Below are positions 1 to 6,917 of a stretch of DNA of 64,000 bases, piece by piece. Below the pieces are notes generated by a model. That model was not told where the DNA came from and did not search any database. It saw only the letters and a program-made list of their open reading frames with translations. The DNA lies in the NCBI RefSeq assembly GCF_000298315.2, contig NZ_AEYE02000014.1:62001-126000 (forward strand). The letters are read 5' to 3'. Position 1 is the stretch's first letter. Each line of letters begins with the position of its first letter. The position numbers were made by a program, and so were the translations under genes. This DNA comes from Rhizobium grahamii CCGE 502. GTDB lineage: Bacteria; Pseudomonadota; Alphaproteobacteria; Rhizobiales; Rhizobiaceae.

Positions 1-81
1 GAAGCTCTGTTTCAGAATACCAAGAACGGCGGCGATGCCTACCTCGTTGCGTGTTCCGGATTTTGCATCTTTGAGCGCCAT
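1..81 (-). CDS. Hypothetical protein, N-terminal fragment (runs off the window start)
   Basis: The first 27 codons of a minus-strand gene are visible, beginning MALKDAKSGTRNEVGIAAVL and continuing in frame past base 1. A GGAG sequence about 8 bases before the ATG at 81 is a good ribosome binding site. An in-frame GTG five codons further upstream is a less likely start. I do not recognise the family, and too little is present to assign a function. It lies on the same strand as the aldo/keto reductase, 106 bases downstream of that gene's stop. Confidence 0.5.
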   Translation of the reverse strand, partial: MALKDAKSGTRNEVGIAAVLGILKQSF

Positions 82-187
82 CTCTTTGATCTCCTTCACC
101 TTCACACCCGGAGGCAGGTTGGTATGAGACAAGAGATGGCGCCTGTCTAGTGCATGGTCGGGGAGAACCGTCCCCTATCGTGCGCCC

Positions 188-1222
188 TTAGACCACCGGC
201 GGGTTGAGCCGCGCAAAAGCTTCCTGCCTGCGGTATGGGAAGTAGGGATATGGCGCGGTAACGACACTCGCTTTGTCGAGCTTTTCCACCTGCTCCTTCG
301 ACAATGACCAGCCGACAGCTCCGAGATTCTGTCGCAGCTGCTCCTCGTTGCGCGCGCCGATGATGACACTGGAAACGGTTGGGCGGCCGATAAGCCAATT
401 GAGGGCGATCTGCGGGACAGTCTTGCCCGTCTCTTCGGAAACCTCGAACAGTGCATCGACGATATCGTAGAGCTTCTCGTCATCGACCGGCGGCCCGTAT
501 TCTGCCGTCTGGTGCAGCCGACTTCCCTCAGGCAACGGCTGGCCGCGCCTGATCTTGCCGGTGAGACGGCCCCAGGCAAGCGGGCTCCAGACCAATGCGC
601 CGACGCCCTGATCGGCGGCGAGCGGCATCAGTTCCCATTCGTAGTCACGACCAGCCAGCGAGTAATAGACCTGATGCGCAACATAGCGCGGATAGCCATG
701 CTGCTCCGCAATCCCGAGCGATTTCATCAACTGCCATCCCGCGAAATTCGAGACGCCGACATAGCTAATTTTCCCTGCAGCAATCAGCCCATCCAGCGTT
801 GCTAGCACCTCTTCGATGGGAGTCGAGGCATCGAATGCATGAAGCTGCAGCAGGTCGATGTAGTCCGTGCCGAGGCGCTTCAACGCCTCCTCCGTCGAAC
901 GTATGAGGCGCGAGCGCGACGTTCCCCAATCCGCCGGTCCATCGCCCATCGGCAACGCGATCTTGGTTGAGATCAGCACAGCGTCGCGCCGACCGGCGAT
1001 CGCCTGGCCGAGGACCTCCTCGGAGGCCCCGGCCGAATAGACGTCTGCGGTATCGAAAAGGTTGACGCCCGCTTCCAACAAAATGTCGACCAGGCGCCGG
1101 GCTTCGGCTGCGTCCGTAGTTCCCCATGCGCCGAAGAGCGGGCCCGAGCCTCCGAATGTTCCCGCGCCGAAGCTCAAAACCGGCACCCTGAGGCCTGACG
1201 CGCCGAGATTTCTGTATTCCAT
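188..1222 (-). CDS. Aldo/keto reductase
   Basis: A 344-residue NAD(P)H-dependent oxidoreductase of the aldo/keto reductase superfamily, which reduces aldehydes or ketones in the cytosol; the substrate cannot be read from sequence. The N-terminus MEYRNLGASGLRVPVLSFG, the FDTADVY segment (catalytic Asp and Tyr), the STK lysine in ISTKIAL, the LLQLHAFD histidine region and the C-terminal IIGARNEEQL cofactor-binding segment are all present and in order. The start at 1222 was chosen because GGAGA precedes it at good spacing; the frame stays open upstream but that stretch lies under the divergent LysR gene. The LysR regulator starts 96 bases away on the other strand and is the probable controller. 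Confidence 0.93.
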   Translation of the reverse strand: MEYRNLGASGLRVPVLSFGAGTFGGSGPLFGAWGTTDAAEARRLVDILLEAGVNLFDTADVYSAGASEEVLGQAIAGRRDAVLISTKIALPMGDGPADWGTSRSRLIRSTEEALKRLGTDYIDLLQLHAFDASTPIEEVLATLDGLIAAGKISYVGVSNFAGWQLMKSLGIAEQHGYPRYVAHQVYYSLAGRDYEWELMPLAADQGVGALVWSPLAWGRLTGKIRRGQPLPEGSRLHQTAEYGPPVDDEKLYDIVDALFEVSEETGKTVPQIALNWLIGRPTVSSVIIGARNEEQLRQNLGAVGWSLSKEQVEKLDKASVVTAPYPYFPYRRQEAFARLNPPVV

Positions 1223-1263
1223 GATCGGTCTCCTGTTGTGGACTTCAGAAGAGATAGACACTG

Positions 1264-1283
1264 AATCTACCGTGATATAGATT
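1264..1283. promoter_or_regulatory. Inverted repeat between aldo/keto reductase and LysR gene
   Basis: AATCTA at 1264-1269 and TAGATT at 1278-1283 form a perfect 6-bp dyad with an 8-bp spacer, inside the 96-bp divergent gap. LysR-type regulators usually bind interrupted dyads near their own divergent promoter, so this is a candidate operator. It does not fit the T-N11-A rule exactly. Confidence 0.4.
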
Positions 1284-1318
1284 GCCGGAAGGAAAACTAT
1301 CCGTGAATTGAAGTCATC

Positions 1319-2221
1319 ATGAGCAGGCAGGACATCAATCGCTCCGGCGAAATGGAAGTCTTCGTGCGCGCCGTCGAACTCGGCGGCTTCACGGCCGCGG
1401 CGCGTGCCTGCCGAATGACTCCGTCTGCAGTAAGCAAGCTTATCGCCCGCCTTGAGGCACGCCTCGGCGCTCGCCTCGTCAACCGTTCGACCCGCAAGCT
1501 GCATCTGACGCCTGAGGGATCCGCCTTTTACGAGCGCAGCGTTTCCATCCTTGCGGATATAGCGGAGGCCGAACGCTACGCATCATCAGGAGAACAGGCC
1601 ACCGGGCCTATACGCATCAACACCAGTGCCTCCTTCGGCCATCATATCCTCGCGCCACTCGTTTCCGAATTTCTGGCGCTCAATCCCGCCGTCACGCTCG
1701 ACATCTCACACACAGACGCCATCGTCGATCTCGTCGAGGATCGAGCCGATGTCGCGATCCGCGCCGGACCGTTGAAGAGCTCCAGCCTCATTGCGCGCAA
1801 GCTTGGCTTCACCGGCAACGTCATCGTGGCATCACCGGACTACTTGAAGCGCGAAGGCGAGCCGAAAACCATTACCGACCTGAAGCACCATCGCCGTGTT
1901 GGCTTCTCTTATGCGCGCAGCGTTCAGGGATGGCCGTTGCTCGATGGCGGCGAGACCATTGCGTTGCCGATTACGCCAGGCGTCCAGGTGGGCGACGGCG
2001 AAGCGATGCGATATATGGCGCTGTCAGGCGCAGGCCTGGTCCGCCTCGCCACCTTCACCGTTCGCGCCGATATCGAGGCCGGGCGGCTGGTCCCGGTTCT
2101 TGAGGACATCAATCCCGGCGACATCGAAGAATTCTACGCCGTCTACATTGGCCAGGGCGGTCCGCTGCCGGCTCGCGTCCGAGCGCTGCTCGACTTCCTC
2201 GCGGAGCGCGTCAGCCTCTGA
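1319..2221 (+). CDS. LysR family transcriptional regulator
   Basis: A 300-residue DNA-binding regulator. The winged helix-turn-helix occupies roughly residues 8-67 (MEVFVRAVELGGFTAAAR, then SAVSKLIARLEARLG and RLVNRSTRKLHLTPEG), followed by a periplasmic-binding-like effector domain from about residue 90 (GPIRINTSASFGHHILAPLV onward). Length and layout are typical of the CrgA-like subgroup of LysR proteins. It is divergent from the aldo/keto reductase, the usual arrangement for a LysR regulator and its target. The inducer is unknown. The ribosome binding site is weak (GAAG). Confidence 0.93.
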   Translation: MSRQDINRSGEMEVFVRAVELGGFTAAARACRMTPSAVSKLIARLEARLGARLVNRSTRKLHLTPEGSAFYERSVSILADIAEAERYASSGEQATGPIRINTSASFGHHILAPLVSEFLALNPAVTLDISHTDAIVDLVEDRADVAIRAGPLKSSSLIARKLGFTGNVIVASPDYLKREGEPKTITDLKHHRRVGFSYARSVQGWPLLDGGETIALPITPGVQVGDGEAMRYMALSGAGLVRLATFTVRADIEAGRLVPVLEDINPGDIEEFYAVYIGQGGPLPARVRALLDFLAERVSL

Positions 2222-2381
2222 CATCGCGTCTGCAGGATTTCGCAATTGACCCCTTCCCCGGCCGGCGCCTATATCGACGCATATCCTCCGGTCTCTCTAG
2301 CCGGCCTCTTTTGCCAGCCAGCGCTGCTCTCCTGCTTCGACTGATCGCAGTTCCAGCATTGGCAAGACATGCATGGGAATC

Positions 2382-3476
2382 ATGCCGTTGCACGACGCCA
2401 GCCGTTCCTTTCGACACGCCAACCTGCCGCGGTGGATCCTCCTGCTCAGCGTCTCGACCCTGCTTGTGGTCGGGCTCGAAATGCTTGGACTGCCGGCCTC
2501 GCTGCTTATCGGCCCGATGGTGGCCGCGATTGTCCTTGCCCTTTCGATCGGCCAGGGATCGCTCAAGGTCCCGCGCTGGCCACTCCTATTCGGACAGGCG
2601 CTCGTCGGTTTTTTGATGGCGCGCGCCATCACCGTCGACATTCTGAAGACCATGGCGACCGATGCACCGCTCTTTCTCGCGATGATCCTCTCCGTCATCG
2701 TCGCCGCGGCCGCTCTCGGTTGGTTGCTGACGCGCTGGCAGGTTCTGCCCGGAACGACCGCGGTTTGGGGCTCTTCACCGGGCGCGGCTTCGGCGATGGT
2801 GATCATGTCCGAAGCCTACGGTGCCGACGCCCGTCTCGTCGCGTTCATGCAATACCTCCGGGTGGTCTTCGTCGCCGTGGCGGCCTCGGTCGTCTCGCGG
2901 CTCTGGGTTGCCGCCGATGGTGGTGAACCGCCGCCGTTCATCCTCTTCCCGCCGGTCGACTGGCAGGCGCTGGCTGCTACTGTCGCGCTCACCTGCCTGT
3001 CCGCCTACCTTGCGGCGCGTTTTCGCATTCAGGGCGGTACGATCACGGTGCCGCTGGTGCTCGGCGCGCTGCTTCAAGGCTTCGGTCTGCTCAAGATCGA
3101 ACTTCCGCTCTGGCTGCTGGCGATCAGCTATGCCTTGATCGGCTGGAGTATCGGGCTGCGTTTCACCCGCGGGATCGTAATGCACGCCGCTCGCGCGCTG
3201 CCCCGCGTCGCTGCCTCTATCCTGCTGTTGATGTCGATCTGCGGCTGCATGGCCTTCGCCTTGCACAAATTCGCAGGTGTCGATCCGCTCACGGCCTATC
3301 TGGCGACAAGCCCCGGCGGCGCCGATTCTGTGGCAATCATCGCAGCCTCGAGCGATGTCGACGTGCCCTTCGTCATGGCGATGCAAACCGGTCGGTTCCT
3401 GGTGATCCTATTCACCGGCCCAATGCTGGCACGCTTCATCGCGCGCCGCTCCGGCCTTGCGGAGAAGTCCGTCTAA
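2382..3476 (+). CDS. AbrB family membrane protein (ammonia monooxygenase-like, PF05145)
   Basis: A 364-residue polytopic inner-membrane protein with about ten hydrophobic segments. It carries two copies of the AbrB duplication motif: SLLIGPMVAAI near residue 40 and WGSSPGAASAMVIMSEAYGAD near 130, the latter echoed by TSPGGADSVAIIAASSDVDV near 310. The family is widely annotated as AbrB or ammonia monooxygenase, but no enzymatic role is established; transport or regulation is guessed. ATG at 2382 has GGGA six bases before it; ATG at 2373 is an alternative. Its 3' end overlaps the convergent AraC gene by 41 bases and no terminator separates them. Confidence 0.85.
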   Translation: MPLHDASRSFRHANLPRWILLLSVSTLLVVGLEMLGLPASLLIGPMVAAIVLALSIGQGSLKVPRWPLLFGQALVGFLMARAITVDILKTMATDAPLFLAMILSVIVAAAALGWLLTRWQVLPGTTAVWGSSPGAASAMVIMSEAYGADARLVAFMQYLRVVFVAVAASVVSRLWVAADGGEPPPFILFPPVDWQALAATVALTCLSAYLAARFRIQGGTITVPLVLGALLQGFGLLKIELPLWLLAISYALIGWSIGLRFTRGIVMHAARALPRVAASILLLMSICGCMAFALHKFAGVDPLTAYLATSPGGADSVAIIAASSDVDVPFVMAMQTGRFLVILFTGPMLARFIARRSGLAEKSV

Positions 3477-4323
3477 GGCTCGCCCATTGGCCGGGTGTCA
3501 TGCCATAGGCCTTTTTGAAATGGCGGGTGAGATGGCTCTGGTCGGCAAAGCCGGTCGCCGCCGCAACATCAGAAAGCCCGTCGCCTGCGCCGATCATCGC
3601 ACGCGCCTGCTGCAGCCGCCGCATGAGCAGATAGCGATGCGGGCTTGTTGCAAAAGCCGCCCTAAAGTGCCGGGAGAGAGAAAAGCGGTCGAGACCGGTG
3701 ACAATCTCCAGCTCGCCGGATCGCACGGCCTCCGTGGCATGCGCTTCGAGATAATCGCGCGCCAATCTTGCGCGCTGCCATGCCACGTTGCCGAGCGGCC
3801 GCTGTGAGGCCTTCGCATGCTTTGCAAGTCCGCCCGCAACACGCGAAACGAAATCGTCGACGAACAACTCATCGAGCTCGCGATCCAGCTCGGTAAGGGC
3901 TCCGAGCAGCGTACCTGCAAGGACCGGATCCCGGATGACAGGCTCGTCAACGAAAGGCAGCCCGATCTTCTCGGCGTCAAGGCATTCGAGCAGTAGCGCT
4001 GGTTCAAGATAGAGCATGCGATATTGCAGCCCGTCGTCAGTACCAGCTCCACCGTCGTGCTCCTCATCCGGGTGGAGTACGAGCACCTGCCCCGGCATAC
4101 TGAACCGCCGCTGGCCACGATACGAAAAAGTCTGCACGCCCTTCATCGTCACACCAAGAGCGTAGGTATCGTGGCGATGAGGCTCGAACGCCTTGCCGGA
4201 AAACTGCGCTTCCATCCGCTCGATTCCGGGAAAGGCCGGCGCAATCACGATCCCGTCTGCGCCGGGCTCGGCGCACAAACGTTCAAGACCCTCGAAGGCG
4301 TGACTGTTTACATCCTGGTCCAA
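3436..4323 (-). CDS. AraC family transcriptional regulator with N-terminal cupin domain
   Basis: A 295-residue regulator. A cupin-like sensor domain comes first (FEPHRHDTYALGVTMKGVQTF, then LHPDEEHDGGAG), and a double helix-turn-helix AraC domain occupies about the last 100 residues (DRFSLSRHFRAAFATSPHRY, then SDVAAATGFADQSHLTRHFKK). I place the start at TTG 4323 because GGAAG lies about six bases upstream; the next Met (MEAQFSGKAF) would remove some 35 residues before the cupin. The DUF2000 gene starts 33 bases away on the other strand and is the likely target. The 3' end overlaps the convergent AbrB gene. Confidence 0.88.
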   Translation of the reverse strand: MDQDVNSHAFEGLERLCAEPGADGIVIAPAFPGIERMEAQFSGKAFEPHRHDTYALGVTMKGVQTFSYRGQRRFSMPGQVLVLHPDEEHDGGAGTDDGLQYRMLYLEPALLLECLDAEKIGLPFVDEPVIRDPVLAGTLLGALTELDRELDELFVDDFVSRVAGGLAKHAKASQRPLGNVAWQRARLARDYLEAHATEAVRSGELEIVTGLDRFSLSRHFRAAFATSPHRYLLMRRLQQARAMIGAGDGLSDVAAATGFADQSHLTRHFKKAYGMTPGQWASLRRTSPQGRSGAR

Positions 4324-4356
4324 CGCGACTTCCGAACCCGTATGAAAGAGACTGGC

Positions 4357-4764
4357 ATGTTTGATACCAAAATTGCGATCGTCCTGCGAAACAATCTTGC
4401 ATCCTGGCAGAAGCTGAACGTCACGGCCTTTCTGATGAGCGGCATCGCCGGACAGCACCCCGAGATGATCGGCGAGGCCTACAAGGACCGCGCCGGCAAT
4501 CTCTATAATCCACTTTCCATCCAGCCGATCATCGTCCTGTCGGCCGAGGACGAGACGATGTCGGCGATCCATCGCCGCTCCCTAGAGCGCGGCGTAACTT
4601 CATCGCTGTTCATCGAAGAGATGTTCGCAACCGGCCACGACGTTGCCAACCGGGCCGTCTTTGCAGAATACGCACCTGACGATGCCAAGGTTGTCGGCAT
4701 CGCCATCCGGGCAGAGAAGAAGATCGTAGACAAAATCACCAAGGGCGCGACGATGCATCAATAA
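4357..4764 (+). CDS. DUF2000 domain protein
   Basis: A 135-residue cytosolic protein of the DUF2000 family (MFDTKIAIVLRNNLASWQKL, NPLSIQPIIVLSA, SLFIEEMFATGHDVANRA). The fold is related to peptidyl-tRNA hydrolase II, but no function is established. The ATG at 4357 is chosen because family members begin at this point; AAAGAG precedes it. It is divergent from an AraC regulator, which suggests inducible expression. It ends just before a strong bidirectional hairpin terminator. Confidence 0.85.
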   Translation: MFDTKIAIVLRNNLASWQKLNVTAFLMSGIAGQHPEMIGEAYKDRAGNLYNPLSIQPIIVLSAEDETMSAIHRRSLERGVTSSLFIEEMFATGHDVANRAVFAEYAPDDAKVVGIAIRAEKKIVDKITKGATMHQ

Positions 4765-4767
4765 CGA

Positions 4768-4800
4768 AAACGGCCGGGCGTTGGCCCGGCCGTTTCTCTT
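4768..4800. terminator. Bidirectional intrinsic terminator
   Basis: ACGGCCGGGC and GCCCGGCCGT form a perfect 10-bp stem around a GTTG loop. TTTCTCTT follows on the plus strand and GTTTTCGTT on the minus strand. It sits between the convergent DUF2000 and OmpA-family genes and can serve both. Confidence 0.85.
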
Positions 4801-4814
4801 AACTGAAGCCTGGA

Positions 4815-5480
4815 TCAGCTCTGCGTGACGGGCGCGATCTGAACTTCGACGCGGCGGTTCTGTGCGCGACCAGCTTCCGTCGCATTCGAAGCGACCGGCT
4901 GCGACGGACCGAAGCCGACGGCCGAAACGCGGCGCGGATCGATGCCCTGCGTGCCGAGATAATCGGCAACCGACATCGCGCGGCGCTGCGACAGGTCCTG
5001 GTTGTGCTGCAGGCTGCCGGTGGAATCGGTGTGGCCGTTCACATCGATCAAGGTGCGGTTGAACTTGCGCAGGACGATCGCCACAGAATTCAGCGTCGGA
5101 TAGAAGCCAGACTTTACGGCATCCTGATCGACATCGAACGTGATGTTGGACGGCATGTTGAGGATGATGTTGTCGCCGCGCCGGGTCACCGAGATACCAG
5201 TTCCCTGAAGCTGGGCGCGCAGTTCCGATTCCTGCTGGTCCATATAGTTGCCGATCGCGCCGCCTGCGAGCGCACCGACGCCGGCGCCGATCAGCGCGGC
5301 ATTGCGACGTCCGACCGGCGAGCCGCCGACAGCGAGACCAGCAAGCGCGCCAACGCCGGCACCGAGCAGCGCGCCGCCCGACGTATTCGACATCTTCTGT
5401 TCGCCCGTATAGGGGTCGGTCGTGGTGCAGGCGCTAAGGTACGTTGCAGCAACAGCCAAAAGTATGAATTTCTTGATCAT
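4815..5480 (-). CDS. OmpA family outer-membrane lipoprotein with glycine zipper
   Basis: A 221-residue lipoprotein. The signal peptide ends in the lipobox LSAC (lipidated Cys18). A glycine-zipper region at about residues 34-80 (SGGALLGAGVGALAGLAVGG and a second GAGVGALAGGAIGNYM) is followed by a C-terminal OmpA domain with the peptidoglycan-binding residues in NGHTDSTGS and NQDLSQRRA and the closing NRRVEV. By family this is a YiaD-like protein tethering the outer membrane to the wall. It is a single gene with a terminator directly downstream. Confidence 0.92.
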   Translation of the reverse strand: MIKKFILLAVAATYLSACTTTDPYTGEQKMSNTSGGALLGAGVGALAGLAVGGSPVGRRNAALIGAGVGALAGGAIGNYMDQQESELRAQLQGTGISVTRRGDNIILNMPSNITFDVDQDAVKSGFYPTLNSVAIVLRKFNRTLIDVNGHTDSTGSLQHNQDLSQRRAMSVADYLGTQGIDPRRVSAVGFGPSQPVASNATEAGRAQNRRVEVQIAPVTQS

Positions 5481-5627
5481 GGACAGGCGGATCTCCAGTT
5501 CGGTGTTGATGCGACCAGTATTAAGGATTGCGGCAACAAGATGAAACCGACGCTTTCAGACACTGGAAATCGGGCAAATTACACAACTACTGCAGATCGC
5601 AAGCAACAGCGATGAGCCAGGTGGCCG

Positions 5628-5653
5628 CGTCGCCCGTCGGAATCCGGGCGACG
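5628..5653 (-). terminator. Hairpin downstream of the flagellin gene
   Basis: CGTCGCCCG and CGGGCGACG form a perfect 9-bp stem with an 8-base loop, 20 bases beyond the flagellin stop. No U-tract follows on the minus strand, so it may be an mRNA 3'-end stabiliser rather than a true terminator. The rest of 5481-5673 shows nothing else clear. Confidence 0.4.
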
Positions 5654-5673
5654 TTGTATCGCAAGACGACCGA

Positions 5674-6669
5674 TCAGAAGTTCTGGAAGAGCTGGCGAAC
5701 TGTGTCATAGCTGGCGTTGGCGATGTTCAGCGACTGTAGGCCAAGCTGCTCTTGGGTCTGAAGGGCACGCAGCCGGCTCGACTGCTCCTCCATGTCGGCA
5801 TCGATCAGGCGGCTGATGCCGCGGGCGTATGAATCGTCCAACGACTGCGCGAAATCGCTCTGGATGCTGATGCGCTTTTCGAGCGCGCCGAAGGCCGAGC
5901 CCACCGTCGTCATCTGGTTCAGCATCATGTCGACGACGGTGATCATCTCTTTCACCTGCGCCTGCGTCGTGCTGCTCGAAACACCAATTTCGACCTGCCC
6001 GGCCGTATTGCCCGCGCCCTTCAACATCACGTAGTTTTGTGAGGCTCCTGCCTCTGTCGCGAAATACTGGGAGGTAAGAGCGCCATATTCACCGGAGCCC
6101 GTTGTCCGATCGTCGATCAGGTAGCGGGCATCCTTCGATGTCGTCGCCCCAACTGGGGCAAGATCGACCTCATAGCTCAGCATGTCGACCTTCACCGTCC
6201 CGTCGGAATAGCGGATGAAGGAAGATGGGATCTCCCTTGGTTTGGAGGGATCAGCTGAATCGTCGATCGCAACCCAGTTGTCACCGTTGAACTCCGCAGA
6301 CTGCGCAACCGACCGCAGCTGATCCTTGAGGTGTGCAATGTCCGTGTTGATCTTGTCCTTGTCCACGCCGGACTCGGTCGCCGCGACCAGCTTTGCCTTG
6401 ATCTCGCTCACGAGATCGATCGCGTTGTCGACGGCGTTGTAGGCTGTGCCCATGGTGGCAGCCGCAAGACCGAGAGCGTCGCGAATGGCTGATTGGGCTT
6501 TCTGATCGGTTTTCAGCGTTGAACTGATCGCCCAATAGGCACCGTTGTCGGACGCCTTTTCCACTCTGAGGCCGGTGGACACCTGCCTCTGGGTCTTTGT
6601 CATATCACGACCAATGTCGCGCAATACATACAGCGCGGCATCCACCGAAGTGCGCCGATAAATGCTCAA
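5674..6669 (-). CDS. Flagellin (orphan copy)
   Basis: A 331-residue flagellin. Conserved D0/D1 regions stand at both ends: QVSTGLRVEKASDNGAYWAI near residues 30-50, and LRALQTQEQLGLQSLNIAN near the C-terminus, with a variable middle. I place the start at TTG 6669, giving MSIYRRTSVDAALYVLRDI, which aligns with the usual MTSI...AL..LR start of rhizobial flagellins and has GGAG nine bases upstream. A second TTG at 6693 would add eight residues. No other filament, hook or motor gene is nearby, so this is a dispersed copy outside the main flagellar cluster. Its contribution to the filament is unknown. Confidence 0.88.
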   Translation of the reverse strand: MSIYRRTSVDAALYVLRDIGRDMTKTQRQVSTGLRVEKASDNGAYWAISSTLKTDQKAQSAIRDALGLAAATMGTAYNAVDNAIDLVSEIKAKLVAATESGVDKDKINTDIAHLKDQLRSVAQSAEFNGDNWVAIDDSADPSKPREIPSSFIRYSDGTVKVDMLSYEVDLAPVGATTSKDARYLIDDRTTGSGEYGALTSQYFATEAGASQNYVMLKGAGNTAGQVEIGVSSSTTQAQVKEMITVVDMMLNQMTTVGSAFGALEKRISIQSDFAQSLDDSYARGISRLIDADMEEQSSRLRALQTQEQLGLQSLNIANASYDTVRQLFQNF

Positions 6670-6820
6670 GGTACTGTACTCCGAACACAACAATACACTG
6701 ATACAAACAAACCGTACCGCGAACGATCATGTCCGGGAGCGCCTGAACGAGGCGCCAGGGCGATCCTCTCAAAACGCTGGAGGACCTATCGGCTTCTGTC
6801 TGAATGATTACCGCTCATAC

Positions 6821-6835
6821 TTAAAAAATATCTAA
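6821..6835 (-). promoter_or_regulatory. TTAG-N7-TTAA motif upstream of flagellin
   Basis: On the minus strand TTAG, seven bases, then TTAA lies about 150 bases upstream of the flagellin start. It is one base away from the CtrA consensus TTAA-N7-TTAA, and the same degenerate form occurs upstream of the MCP gene at 26555. The regulator is inferred, not shown. Confidence 0.3.
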
Positions 6836-6917
6836 AATTGAGAGGAAATTCATCCAATCCTACAACTTTTTATAAGCTATAACTCGCAGGATTTTACGCG
6901 CTGAAGGCGCGCTTCGT

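Noticed and set aside
6770-6810. GCCGATAG upstream of flagellin as a FliA (sigma-28) -10 element
   Set aside because: The matching -35 TAAA element is not at the required spacing, and rhizobia generally do not use FliA for flagellin genes.
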